This document shows, in pieces, positions 36,551 to 45,729 of a stretch of DNA of 64,000 bases (positions are counted from its first letter, which is position 1; each line of letters begins with the position of its first letter). The translations under genes and the position numbers were made by a program. Under the pieces are notes generated by a model that was not told the DNA's origin, did not search any database, and was given only the letters and a program-made list of their open reading frames with translations. The stretch comes from Rhodospirillaceae bacterium UBA1479 (lineage in GTDB: Bacteria; Pseudomonadota; Alphaproteobacteria; Rhodospirillales; Casp-alpha2): NCBI GenBank assembly GCA_002325375.1, contig DCRZ01000004.1, forward strand, positions 1 to 64,000, given 5' to 3'.

Positions 36551-37417
36551 ATGAAGGATGCCTATAAGATTTTGGGTGTGGCCAAGAATGCCACGCCGGA
36601 CCAAATCAAATCCGCCTACCGCAAGGCGGCGCGTGAGCGCCATCCGGATTTGGACCCCGGCAACCCCTGGGCCGAGGACGATTTCAAGGAGCTGACCGCC
36701 GCCTACGAGGTGCTGTCCAACGCCGACCGGCGCAAACGCTATGACGACGGTGAAATCGACGCGACCGGCCAGCCCCTGACCGGCCAAGGGACGGCGGGTT
36801 ACGACGCCAAGGGCCGGGCCAAGACCCGGCGGTGGAAGAAGGATCCGTTCGAAACCTTCCGCCAAAAGAAACGCCAGGAAAAAACCGTCACGGTCGATGG
36901 CGCCAACGTCAATTATTCCCTGACCTTGAGCGCTGCCGAAGCCATGCAGGGCGGCACCAAATTCATCAGTATGACCAACGGCAAGCGCCTCAAGGTCGCC
37001 ATTCCCAAGGACACCCGCGACGGGCAGGTTCTGCGCCTGAAGGAACAGGGCATGCCCGGTCTGGGCGGCGGCAAGCCCGGCGACGCGCTGGTCATCGTCA
37101 AGGTCGAAGCAGATGGACGGTTTCGCATCGACGGCCGCGACGTCCATGTCGAGGTGCCCGTTGATCTGGCGGACGCGGTCCTGGGCGGCAAGATCAAGGC
37201 CCCGACCCTGGACGGCGAAGTCAGCGTCACCGTGCCGGAAAACGCCAACACGGGCACGGTTCTGCGCCTCAAGGGCAAGGGGCTGAAGGATGACGACGGC
37301 GGCGATCCCGGCGACCAATTCGTGACGTTGAAGGTGATGCTGCCCAAAAAGCCCGATCCGGAACTGCGCGCCTTCGTCGAGAAATGGGCGAAGAAAACCG
37401 GCGCCCGCGCGTCCTAG
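36551..37417 (+). CDS. DnaJ/CbpA-type co-chaperone
   Basis: A 288-residue J-domain protein. Residues 1-68 are the J domain with HPD in RERHPDLDP. A charged linker follows, then the two DnaJ C-terminal substrate-binding domains (about 115-275). There is no zinc finger, so it is the CbpA (type II) form that stimulates DnaK ATPase. It overlaps the YihY gene tail to tail by four bases. Confidence 0.9.
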   Translation: MKDAYKILGVAKNATPDQIKSAYRKAARERHPDLDPGNPWAEDDFKELTAAYEVLSNADRRKRYDDGEIDATGQPLTGQGTAGYDAKGRAKTRRWKKDPFETFRQKKRQEKTVTVDGANVNYSLTLSAAEAMQGGTKFISMTNGKRLKVAIPKDTRDGQVLRLKEQGMPGLGGGKPGDALVIVKVEADGRFRIDGRDVHVEVPVDLADAVLGGKIKAPTLDGEVSVTVPENANTGTVLRLKGKGLKDDDGGDPGDQFVTLKVMLPKKPDPELRAFVEKWAKKTGARAS

Positions 37418-38721
37418 CCCTGGGAAACGCTTTTCAGGGACGCGGCCCCCTTATCGTCACCATCATCCTCCGTCGCCAGGATTTCGGCCAAGGGCAGCCC
37501 CATGGCTTCGATGTTGCGGCGGCGCAGGCCGTCAAGCTGCTGGGCCAAGATGCCCTGCCAGCCGCTCACGCCCAGGCTTTCGTCATCGTCATTTATGCCC
37601 AGTCCCAGATCCCGATATAGCTCGTGGAGCGTCGCCACATGGAGGTCGCGGGACAGAACCCAGGCATTGCGGGACGTGCGCTCCACATAACCCCGCCCGC
37701 GCAGGTCTTCCAACAGCGGTTCCAACACCGCCAGGGACACCCTGGCGGCGCGGATCAATTCCCGGCGGCTGGCCCCGCCACCGTCACGATTTTTCGCGAA
37801 CAGACAGGCCAGCACCGCCATAGCCGTGGTCAGGCGTGACGCCGGGGACTTGCCGTGATGGACCGGCCGCCCCCCGGCCTCCCGCCATTCGGAAATGGTC
37901 GCGGTCAATGTCGCGCCCAGCAGCACCACGGCCCAGGACAGATACATCCAGATCAGGAAGATTGGCACCGCCGAAAGCGCCCCGTAGATATTCTGATACG
38001 TCGGGAAATTGGTGACGTAGAAACCGAACCCCTTGCGCAATAGCGCGATCAGAAGCCCAGCGACGATCGCCCCCGTGATCGCCCCCATGAAGGCCACGGG
38101 GCGGTTCGGGATGGTCACGTAGAACATGGTCAGCAGCAGCATCATGATGGCCGTGGGCAGAATCTTTGCCGCCTCGCCCAGGGTACCCACCGCGGGATCG
38201 ACCCCGATCCATTGCGTCGCCGCGAAGAAATAAGCGGACAGCGAGAAACTGGCGCCCAGCAATAGCGGCCCCAGGGTGATGATCGCCCAGAATACAAGCA
38301 GACGCGGGCCCAGCCGCCGCGGCCGGGTGACCCGGAAGATCGTGTTAAGCGCCGATTCGATGGTGCCCAGCAGCAGGATCGCGGTCAGCGCCAGGGCGAC
38401 GATCCCGACCGCCGACAAGGTCGCCGTGTTGCGCACGAACTTGTCGAAATGTTCGCGCATGGATTCCGCCGCATCAGGCAGGAAATTGGCGAACAGCACG
38501 TCCTGGAAGCTTTCACGCACGCCCTCAAACACCGGGAAGGCCGCCAGCATGGCGAAGGCGATGGCGGTCAGCGGCACGGCCGCCAGCAACGAGGTATAGC
38601 TGAGCGATGCCGCCATGCGCAGGCATTGGTCGGCCTGGAAGCGCCGAAAGGCGATGACCAGCACGCTGCGCCAGATGCGCCATTGGGCCTTTGCAAGCCG
38701 CACGAAACCGCGGTTATCCAT
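37414..38721 (-). CDS. YihY/BrkB-family membrane protein with C-terminal winged-helix-like domain
   Basis: A 435-residue protein. The first 290 residues contain about six membrane helices of the YihY (BrkB) family, whose function is not settled. The remaining 140 residues look like a soluble winged-helix domain (GASRRELIRAARVSL, LLEDLRGRGYVERT). This makes it longer than the membrane core alone. The RBS AGGAGG before the ATG at 38721 supports this start over the longer upstream frame. Confidence 0.8.
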   Translation of the reverse strand: MDNRGFVRLAKAQWRIWRSVLVIAFRRFQADQCLRMAASLSYTSLLAAVPLTAIAFAMLAAFPVFEGVRESFQDVLFANFLPDAAESMREHFDKFVRNTATLSAVGIVALALTAILLLGTIESALNTIFRVTRPRRLGPRLLVFWAIITLGPLLLGASFSLSAYFFAATQWIGVDPAVGTLGEAAKILPTAIMMLLLTMFYVTIPNRPVAFMGAITGAIVAGLLIALLRKGFGFYVTNFPTYQNIYGALSAVPIFLIWMYLSWAVVLLGATLTATISEWREAGGRPVHHGKSPASRLTTAMAVLACLFAKNRDGGGASRRELIRAARVSLAVLEPLLEDLRGRGYVERTSRNAWVLSRDLHVATLHELYRDLGLGINDDDESLGVSGWQGILAQQLDGLRRRNIEAMGLPLAEILATEDDGDDKGAASLKSVSQG

Positions 38722-38876
38722 GGCTTTGACGCCTCCTAAGGGAACCTCCCGTTGACGTTGACGGCCCCATACTATATGGCATGGGGGTTCCGGCAAACCG
38801 CTACTATTTGCTCGGGCACACACTGGCAATCCGCCGGCAAACGGCACGGTTCCTAATAAAAAACTCGAGGAGACAG

Positions 38877-39689
38877 ATGGCTTCTGCATCGCCGTTGATG
38901 TCCGGTAAGAAGGGCTTGGTCATGGGCGTGGCCAACGACCGTTCGATCGCCTGGGGCATTGCCAAGGCCGCCCACGACCAGGGCGCCGAATTGGCCTTCA
39001 CCTATCAGGGCGACGCCCTTCTGAAACGCGTGGCGCCGCTCGCCGACAGCGTCGGCTCGGACCTTGTCCTGCCCTGTGATGTGACCGACATGGCCTCCGT
39101 CGATGCCGTGTTCGACGCCATTGCCGGCAAATGGGGCAAGCTGGATTTCGTCATCCATGCCATCGCCTATTCGGACAAGGAAGAGCTCAAGGGCGGGTAT
39201 ATCGACACCACCCTGGATAACTTCCTGAAGACCATGAACATCTCCTGCTATTCGTTCACGGCCGTGGCGCAGCGCGCACGCAAGCTGATGACCGACGGCG
39301 GCTCGCTGATCACCCTCACCTATTTCGGGGCCGAGCGCGTGATGCCGCACTACAACGTCATGGGCGTTGCCAAGGCGGCGCTGGAAGCCAGCGTGCGCTA
39401 CCTCGCCGAAGACCTGGGCAAGGACGGCATCCGGGTGAATTCCCTGTCCGCCGGGCCGATGAAAACCCTGGCGGCCTCGGGTATCGGCGATTTCCGCTAT
39501 ATCCTGAAGTGGAACGAATACAATTCGCCGCTGCGCCGCAACGTGACCCTGGAAGACGTCGGCGGCGCCGGGCTTTACCTGATTTCCGACATGGCGTCGG
39601 GGGTTACGGGGGAAACCCATCACGTCGATTGCGGCTACAACATCGTCGGCATGAAGGCCGTCGACGCGCCGGATATTTCGGTCGTCTGA
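38877..39689 (+). CDS. fabI: Enoyl-[acyl-carrier-protein] reductase (NADH)
   Basis: A 270-residue FabI, the last reductive step of the fatty acid elongation cycle. It has the cofactor motif MGVANDRSIAWGIA and the Y-x6-K catalytic pair in YNVMGVAK. The RBS GAGGAG lies four bases before the ATG at 38877; the frame runs upstream to 38781 without support. Two TTGACG boxes (38752-38763) and TATAT (38773) could be its promoter. It is followed by aroC after 27 bases. Confidence 0.94.
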   Translation: MASASPLMSGKKGLVMGVANDRSIAWGIAKAAHDQGAELAFTYQGDALLKRVAPLADSVGSDLVLPCDVTDMASVDAVFDAIAGKWGKLDFVIHAIAYSDKEELKGGYIDTTLDNFLKTMNISCYSFTAVAQRARKLMTDGGSLITLTYFGAERVMPHYNVMGVAKAALEASVRYLAEDLGKDGIRVNSLSAGPMKTLAASGIGDFRYILKWNEYNSPLRRNVTLEDVGGAGLYLISDMASGVTGETHHVDCGYNIVGMKAVDAPDISVV

Positions 39690-39716
39690 TCAGGCGCTTG
39701 TGCTAAAAGGGGCCCC

Positions 39717-40787
39717 ATGTCCCACAATTCTTTCGGCCATCTGTTCCGTTTCACGACCTTCGGCGAAAGCCATGGGCCGGCGCTCGGCTGTGTGGTCGAC
39801 GGCTGCCCGCCGGGGTTGAGCCTGACCGAGGCCGACATCCAGGTCCATCTCGACAAGCGCCGTCCGGGGCAAAGCAAGTACACGACGCAACGCCAGGAAC
39901 CCGATCAGGTGAAAATCCTGTCCGGCGTGTTCGACGGCGTGACCACGGGCACACCCATCGGCCTGTTGATCGAGAACATGGACCAGCGGTCCAAGGATTA
40001 TTCGGAAATTTCCGAAAAATTCCGCCCGGGCCATGCCGACTACACCTACTGGAAAAAGTACGGCATCCGCGACTACCGGGGCGGCGGTCGCTCGTCCGCG
40101 CGGGAAACCGCCATGCGGGTCGCCGCCGGCGCCGTGGCGCGCAAGATTCTCGGCCCCGCCATCACCATCAAGGCCGGCCTGGTCGTCATGGGCGAGAAAG
40201 AGATCGACCGCGCACGCCTGGACTGGGATGAAGTGAACAACAATCCCTTCTTCTGCCCCGACGCCCAGGCGGCCGAGGAATTCGCGACCTATCTGGAAGG
40301 CATCCGCAAATCCGGGTCGTCCGTCGGCGGCGTGATCGAGGTCGTGGCCTCGGGCGTGCCGGCCGGGCTGGGGGCGCCGATCTACGGCAAGCTGGATCAG
40401 GATCTGGCCTCGGCCATGATGAGCATCAACGCCGTCAAGGGGGTCGAGATCGGCAACGGGTTCGAAGCCGCGCGCATCACCGGCGAGCAGAACGCCGATG
40501 AAATCCGCGCCCATGGCAACGACGTCGAATTCCTGTCCAATAACGCGGGCGGCATTCTGGGCGGCATTTCGTCGGGCCAGGACGTGGTCTGCCGCTTCGC
40601 GGTCAAACCGACCTCGTCGATCCTGACGCCGCGCAGGACCGTGACGAAGTCCGGCGAGGACACGGAAATCGTCACCAAGGGCCGCCACGACCCCTGCGTC
40701 GGCATCCGCGCCGTGCCCATCGGCGAGGCCATGATGGCCTGCGTCCTGGCCGACCACCTGCTGCGCCATCGCGCGCAATGCGGGTAA
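39717..40787 (+). CDS. aroC: Chorismate synthase
   Basis: A 356-residue enzyme converting EPSP to chorismate with reduced FMN, the last step of the shikimate pathway. The signatures FGESHGPALGCVVDGCPPG, DYRGGGRSSARETAMR and FAVKPTSSI are intact and the length is normal. It probably shares a transcript with fabI. Confidence 0.96.
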   Translation: MSHNSFGHLFRFTTFGESHGPALGCVVDGCPPGLSLTEADIQVHLDKRRPGQSKYTTQRQEPDQVKILSGVFDGVTTGTPIGLLIENMDQRSKDYSEISEKFRPGHADYTYWKKYGIRDYRGGGRSSARETAMRVAAGAVARKILGPAITIKAGLVVMGEKEIDRARLDWDEVNNNPFFCPDAQAAEEFATYLEGIRKSGSSVGGVIEVVASGVPAGLGAPIYGKLDQDLASAMMSINAVKGVEIGNGFEAARITGEQNADEIRAHGNDVEFLSNNAGGILGGISSGQDVVCRFAVKPTSSILTPRRTVTKSGEDTEIVTKGRHDPCVGIRAVPIGEAMMACVLADHLLRHRAQCG

Positions 40788-40789
40788 GC

Positions 40790-41668
40790 CTAATCCTCCG
40801 CCTCAGTCTCCCGCTTTTGTAGCCGCGCCCATAGATCGTCAGCGGTCTTGTTGCGGCAATCAGGCGCGCGGAACAGCCTGATCTCCATCGCCACGTCCAT
40901 CTCTTCCCCACCGGCGCGGACCAACCGCCCGTCGCGCAGGTCGTCCGCCGCCAGGGTATGGGGCAGCCAGGCGATGCCGTGCCCTTCCCGGGCCATGGTC
41001 AGGAGGGTCGCCGCCAGGTGGGAGGTAAAGGCCGTCTCCAAGGCCGCCGTCGCGGCCTTCACCGGTGCCACTGCCGCCAGAATGCGCCCCAGCGCCGAGG
41101 CCGGACCGTAGCCGAGAAAGCGCCCATCCGCCCCCTCCGGCGCGCGCAATGGAACCAGGGTGTCGCCGCCGACGACCATGCTGTCGAACCGGTCGGGAGT
41201 GAGGCGGTTCGGCATGCCGCCATGGCAATGGCAGAGCAGAAAATGCACCTCGCCCGCCAGCATGATGCGCTCGCAGGCGTCCATGCTGTCGGACAGCAGG
41301 TTGACCGCGCCCAGGCCTTGGAAATCGGCATGGGCACGGATCCAGCCGGGAAAGAAGGTGAAGGACAGGGCATGGGTCGCGGCGATGGAGAGCGAGGCCG
41401 TGTCCCGTTCGCCAACGGCGCGGGTACCGCGCCGGGCCTGCTCAATGGCACGCAACAGATCCCCGGCCAGAGGTTTGAAATGCGCCCCCGCCAGGGTCAA
41501 CCCCGCCCCCTGGGCACCCCGCCGGAACAGGGGGGCGCCGATCCAATCCTCGAGCGCGCGGATACGGCGGCTGAACGCCGGCTGTGAGACGTTGCGGGCA
41601 TCGGCGGCACGGGAAAAAGTCCCATGCTCCTCAAGCGCCAGGAAATCCTTTAACCAATCAATTTCCAT
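40790..41668 (-). CDS. LysR-family transcriptional regulator
   Basis: A 292-residue regulator with an N-terminal LysR helix-turn-helix (FLALEEHGTFSRAADARNVSQ) and a C-terminal effector-binding domain. It is divergent from the enolase-superfamily gene with 116 bases between, the usual arrangement for a LysR activator and its target, so it likely responds to the substrate of that enzyme or a related hydroxy acid. Its stop is two bases from the aroC stop. Confidence 0.85.
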   Translation of the reverse strand: MEIDWLKDFLALEEHGTFSRAADARNVSQPAFSRRIRALEDWIGAPLFRRGAQGAGLTLAGAHFKPLAGDLLRAIEQARRGTRAVGERDTASLSIAATHALSFTFFPGWIRAHADFQGLGAVNLLSDSMDACERIMLAGEVHFLLCHCHGGMPNRLTPDRFDSMVVGGDTLVPLRAPEGADGRFLGYGPASALGRILAAVAPVKAATAALETAFTSHLAATLLTMAREGHGIAWLPHTLAADDLRDGRLVRAGGEEMDVAMEIRLFRAPDCRNKTADDLWARLQKRETEAED

Positions 41669-41729
41669 GGCAATGTGGCTCGCGCATAACTCAATTCACT
41701 CTTGGCATTGGCCCTGCGGCCGGGGCTTT

Positions 41730-41750
41730 ATGTATCACTCTTAGCAACAT
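41730..41750. promoter_or_regulatory. Candidate LysR operator
   Basis: ATGTATC-ACTCTTA-GCAACAT has ATGT/ACAT ends and a matching C/G pair, giving an interrupted dyad of LysR-like size. It ends 34 bases before the start codon of the enolase-superfamily gene. Confidence 0.3.
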
Positions 41751-41784
41751 TCCCCGAACAGCTACAGCCGAAGAGAATAGCCCC

Positions 41785-42948
41785 ATGCGCATCATCGACA
41801 TCTGCGAGATCACCAAGCCGATCTCGTCACCCATCCGCAACGCCTATATCGACTTCACCAAGATGACCACGAGCCTGGTCGCCGTGGTCACGGATGTGGA
41901 GCGCGACGGACGACGGGTCGTCGGCTACGGCTTCAATTCCAACGGCCGCTACGGCCAGGGCGGGCTGATCCGCGAACGCTTCCGCGACCGCATCCTGGAG
42001 GCCGATCCGAAAAGCCTGCTCGACGACGCGGGCGGCAACCTGGACCCGCACAAGATCTGGGCCGCCATGATGCAGAACGAAAAGCCGGGCGGGCACGGCG
42101 AGCGTTCCGTCGCCGTCGGCACCATCGACATGGCGGTGTGGGACGCCACGGCCAAGATCGCGGGCCTGCCCCTGTTCCGCATGCTGGCGCAAATGAAAGG
42201 CCGCGAGGCCGATCCCAGGGTCTTCGTCTATGCCGCCGGCGGCTACTACTACCCGGGCAAGGACGACACGGCGCTTTGCGCCGAAATGCGGGGATACCTC
42301 AACCGCGGCTACACCGTGGTGAAAATGAAGATCGGCGGGGCGCCGATTGACGAGGACCGCCGCCGCATCGAGGCGGTGCTGGCCGAAATCGACGGCGAGG
42401 CCCAATTGGCCGTCGACGCCAACGGGCGGTTCGACCTGGAAACCGCCGTCGCCTACGCCAAGATGCTGCGCGACTATCCCCTGTTCTGGTACGAGGAAGC
42501 GGGCGATCCGCTTGACTACGCCCTACAGGCGGCCTTGGCCGAATTCTATCCCGGCCCCATGGCAACGGGGGAAAACCTGTTCTCCCATCAGGACGCCCGC
42601 AACCTGCTGCGCTATGGCGGCATGCGGCCCGACCGCGACTGGCTGCAGTTCGACTGCGCCCTCGCCTACGGTCTGGTCGAATACCTGCGCACCTTGGATG
42701 AATTGGACAAGGCCGGCTGGTCGCCGTCGCGCTGTGTGCCCCACGGCGGGCATCAGATGTCCCTGAACATCGCGGCGGGCCTGGGCCTGGGCGGCAATGA
42801 AAGCTATCCCGACCTGTTCCAGCCCTATGGCGGGTTCCCGGACACGGTCACGGTCGAAGACGGCCATATCGTCATGCCCGACCTGCCGGGCATCGGCTTC
42901 GAAGGCAAGGCGGATCTGATCACGGTGATGCGCGACCTGGCCGAGTGA
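41785..42948 (+). CDS. Enolase-superfamily dehydratase, probable D-tartrate dehydratase type
   Basis: A 387-residue mandelate racemase/muconate-lactonising subgroup enzyme. A catalytic Lys is in VVKMKIGG, metal ligands in LAVDANGRFD, WYEEAGDP and ATGENLF, and a His in CVPHGGHQMS. The whole resembles the D-tartrate dehydratase (TarD) described from Bradyrhizobium, but substrate assignments in this superfamily are unsafe without assay. It starts at the ATG at 41785. No transporter or other tartrate gene accompanies it. Confidence 0.75.
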   Translation: MRIIDICEITKPISSPIRNAYIDFTKMTTSLVAVVTDVERDGRRVVGYGFNSNGRYGQGGLIRERFRDRILEADPKSLLDDAGGNLDPHKIWAAMMQNEKPGGHGERSVAVGTIDMAVWDATAKIAGLPLFRMLAQMKGREADPRVFVYAAGGYYYPGKDDTALCAEMRGYLNRGYTVVKMKIGGAPIDEDRRRIEAVLAEIDGEAQLAVDANGRFDLETAVAYAKMLRDYPLFWYEEAGDPLDYALQAALAEFYPGPMATGENLFSHQDARNLLRYGGMRPDRDWLQFDCALAYGLVEYLRTLDELDKAGWSPSRCVPHGGHQMSLNIAAGLGLGGNESYPDLFQPYGGFPDTVTVEDGHIVMPDLPGIGFEGKADLITVMRDLAE

Positions 42949-43029
42949 CCCTACGCGCCTCACGCATGGCTGCTGGCACCAATCGTGCCTGCTGCATAGC
43001 AGCAATGATGTGGTACCAGTCCGGCCGTG

Positions 43030-43374
43030 ATGAAACAGAAGCACCTAATCAACCAGATCGAAGCCCCGCGCCGCGCGGGCCCTATGATTCCCGTCGCGCT
43101 TGCCGTGGCGGTGCTGTCCGGCTGCGCGCCCGTGATCAATCCGGTGACGGTGGTCTCGTTGATCCTCGACGGGGTTTCCTATGCGACCACGGGCAAGGGC
43201 CCGACGGACCATGTCATTTCCGGCGTCACCGACCGGGATTGCGCCATGTACCGCACGTTGTTTGACGAACCCGTCTGCGCACCCCACGACGAAAAAGCCG
43301 ACGATATCGAAAAAGCGGCGCTCCCCGAAACCTTCGAAGACGCCATGCAGGCTCCTCCGGTTTATCTGGACTGA
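43030..43374 (+). CDS. Small putative lipoprotein
   Basis: A 114-residue protein with a hydrophobic segment ending in LSGC, a lipobox, at about residues 28-31. The first 18 residues are basic, so the true start may be the ATG at 43084, directly before the hydrophobic stretch. The mature part is short with two further Cys (RDCAMYR, EPVCAPHD) and an acidic C-terminus. I do not recognise the family. Confidence 0.6.
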   Translation: MKQKHLINQIEAPRRAGPMIPVALAVAVLSGCAPVINPVTVVSLILDGVSYATTGKGPTDHVISGVTDRDCAMYRTLFDEPVCAPHDEKADDIEKAALPETFEDAMQAPPVYLD

Positions 43375-43388
43375 CAGCAGACCGCGGA

Positions 43389-43943
43389 TCAGTTCAAGGC
43401 CGCGATCACCGAATACCCCAGCCAGTAGTGAATGCCCGCGATCACGGCGAACAGGACCGCCGCCGCCGCCAGCATCATGGCGTCCTTGGCGTAGCTGCCG
43501 CGCTCCGGCGGCGTCCATGGCCCCTCGGCCCGGTTGATGACCGCCATCTCGACCAGCGCCCATAGACCAAGCCCGCCGAACAGCACGACCGCCACCGTGT
43601 CGCCGTTGACCAGCAAATGGGCGGCGGCCCAGAGCGTCACACCCCACAGCATGGGATGGCGGATTTTGGTGCGGACGACGCCCTTCACCCGGCCGATATC
43701 CATCAGGAACAGGGCGATCAGCATGAGAGCGTTGTTGGCGTGCCAAGTCCACATCGGCAGGGCGTAGAGAAAGTCCGTTTCCGCCGCCCGGTAGCCCATG
43801 ATCATCAGGCCCAAACTGATCAGCACCAGCAGCGCGACCAGCGCCCGCCCCTTATTGCCCAGGGCTTCGCGCTGACGCGGAGCCACGCGCTTGAACAGAT
43901 GGGCCGCACTCCAAATGACGAGCCCGAGAATGAGCCAGATCAT
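43389..43943 (-). CDS. NnrU-family membrane protein
   Basis: A 184-residue protein with about five membrane helices and the NnrU-type segment RTKIRHPMLWGVTLWAAAHLL. NnrU was first noted near nitric-oxide-related denitrification genes, but homologues also occur without them and the function is unclear. No nitrogen-oxide gene is nearby. Confidence 0.8.
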   Translation of the reverse strand: MIWLILGLVIWSAAHLFKRVAPRQREALGNKGRALVALLVLISLGLMIMGYRAAETDFLYALPMWTWHANNALMLIALFLMDIGRVKGVVRTKIRHPMLWGVTLWAAAHLLVNGDTVAVVLFGGLGLWALVEMAVINRAEGPWTPPERGSYAKDAMMLAAAAVLFAVIAGIHYWLGYSVIAALN

Positions 43944-43958
43944 GAATTCAATCTCCGC

Positions 43959-45287
43959 CTAACTGACCGCAGAAAATTCGCTGAACGCTTTTCCCGTCCA
44001 ATCGTCATGCGGCATGACGGCGCGGCGTTCCGACAGCAACGCGCGGGTCAACCCCGCGTTACCCGATTTGCGGGTAGCGTCGATGAGGATCAGGTTGAAC
44101 AGGTCGCGTTGCGCGTGGCTGCCGCCCATCATCCACATCTCGTAGCGCACGGGGATCATGGCGTCGGCCACGTCGCCGTATCGCCCTTCGCGGTAGGCGA
44201 TCAGCGCGTCGACCAGGGGCACGCCGAGCGCCTTCATGATCGGCAGATTGCTGTCGTCCTCGGGTCCTTCATAGGCCGCCATGAATTCACGCATCTCATG
44301 GACCTTGCCGTCGCCCACGGCGGCCAGGGCCAAGGCATAGTGCAGATCGACGAAGGTCAGGATGTGTTCCTCCGTGCGAGCCTGCACCTTGGCCGCCAAC
44401 GGCGCCCAGCGCCCACCCACGTCCAGGCCCATGATCTCCAGCCGCTGCAGCAGCGAGACCGCGTTGCAGATGTCCAGATATTCTTCCGACTCCGGGGCGG
44501 CGACATGGGCGTCGTACTGCGCCATGACATCGTCCATGCGGCCCTGGTCCATCATCATCAGGGCTTCGTGCCACCAGATGTGGTTCTGAAAATTATTGGC
44601 CTGGGTCCAATGGGGGCGCAGGCGGTCGATCCAGGCCAGGCCGTCGTCCTGACGGTCCTGCATTTCCATGACATGGGCAAAGGCATGGGTCGCCCAGGGG
44701 TCCATGGGTTCAAGCTCGATCGCCGTTTCCGCCGCCGCCTGGGCCCGGGCATAATCGCCCGATTCCTCGAATCCGAAGGCCTGCATGCCCTTGAGATATG
44801 AGTACCCGGGCACGCCCGCGTCCCAGGCCGGCATGATCCGATTCACGGAATCACGGAGCCGCCGGGCGTCGCCGGAATAGAAATTGGCGAAATGGGCCAA
44901 ACGCGCGGCCAGGATATCGCGTGGGTGGTCCAGCAGGATTTCCTCCCACACCCGGGCGGCACCTTCCATGTTGCGCGCCGTCCATAGGCCCGCCGCACGG
45001 GCATGCATTTGTTCGCGGGGGCTGGCATTGTCCGCCAGTTCCCGCGCCTTGGTGGCGGCCTGCTGCGCCTTCGGCATCAGCCCGCCCATGGCCATGAGCA
45101 TCATGAAATAGGCCTTCAGGCAATGCGCCATGGCCATGTCGGGATCGGCGGCGAACACGCCTTTCAGACGGTCCCCTGTATCCGGCGCCATGGACAGATA
45201 GCCGTCCATGACATGGTCGAAGGCCTGGATGGCCTCGGCACCCGCCGCCGCCAGGGTGAGGTCACGTTTGTCGGTAAAGATGGCCAT
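43959..45287 (-). CDS. TTC38-like tetratricopeptide repeat protein
   Basis: A 442-residue soluble, helical protein resembling the TTC38 family, with degenerate TPRs. Segments such as DYARAQAAAETAIELEP and GRMDDVMAQYDAHVA show the pattern, as does HAFAHVMEMQDR. I chose the ATG at 45287 (MAIFTDKRDL); an ATG nine codons earlier (45314) is possible. It is divergent from the rhodanese gene. The molecular role is unknown. Confidence 0.75.
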   Translation of the reverse strand: MAIFTDKRDLTLAAAGAEAIQAFDHVMDGYLSMAPDTGDRLKGVFAADPDMAMAHCLKAYFMMLMAMGGLMPKAQQAATKARELADNASPREQMHARAAGLWTARNMEGAARVWEEILLDHPRDILAARLAHFANFYSGDARRLRDSVNRIMPAWDAGVPGYSYLKGMQAFGFEESGDYARAQAAAETAIELEPMDPWATHAFAHVMEMQDRQDDGLAWIDRLRPHWTQANNFQNHIWWHEALMMMDQGRMDDVMAQYDAHVAAPESEEYLDICNAVSLLQRLEIMGLDVGGRWAPLAAKVQARTEEHILTFVDLHYALALAAVGDGKVHEMREFMAAYEGPEDDSNLPIMKALGVPLVDALIAYREGRYGDVADAMIPVRYEMWMMGGSHAQRDLFNLILIDATRKSGNAGLTRALLSERRAVMPHDDWTGKAFSEFSAVS

Positions 45288-45398
45288 GGTCAGATGCTCG
45301 ATCCCGTATTCCATTTTGCAGGCGGGAAAATTACACCATATGGTCCTGGGACGCGACCGGGCACGATCCCGTCCCAACCAACAAAGCAGGAAACCGAT

Positions 45399-45722
45399 AT
45401 GAAGCAGATGATCGAAACCGATGCGCGCCAGGTCAAGCAATGGCTGGACGACGGCAGCGCCGTCATCATCGACGTGCGCGAGGCGGATGAACTGACCCAG
45501 GCCCGCGTGCCCGGCGCCCTGCACAACCCGATGTCGGGATTCGACCTGGAAATGCTGGCCGGGTTGGAGGGCAAGCGCCTGGTCTTCATGTGCGCCATGG
45601 GCATGCGCTCCCTGCAGGTCGGCAGCTACCTTCTTCAGAACGACATGGTCGATGATGCCTACAACCTCGCCGGCGGCATCCAGGGCTGGGCCATGGCGGG
45701 GTATGAGGTCGAGACGGGGTGA
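45399..45722 (+). CDS. Single-domain rhodanese
   Basis: A 107-residue rhodanese-like sulfurtransferase. It has the IIDVREADE start motif and a CAMGMRS active-site loop whose Cys carries the persulfide, ending with NLAGGIQGWAMAGY. There is no signal peptide, so it is cytoplasmic. A sequence AGCAGGA precedes the ATG. The substrate is unknown. Confidence 0.85.
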   Translation: MKQMIETDARQVKQWLDDGSAVIIDVREADELTQARVPGALHNPMSGFDLEMLAGLEGKRLVFMCAMGMRSLQVGSYLLQNDMVDDAYNLAGGIQGWAMAGYEVETG

Positions 45723-45729
45723 GCCCCGC

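Noticed and set aside
35852..37318. Upstream extension of the pdxH frame to 695 residues
   Set aside because: The extra 489 residues are antisense to the glycine-zipper lipoprotein and DnaJ genes. PdxH has its normal length from 35851.
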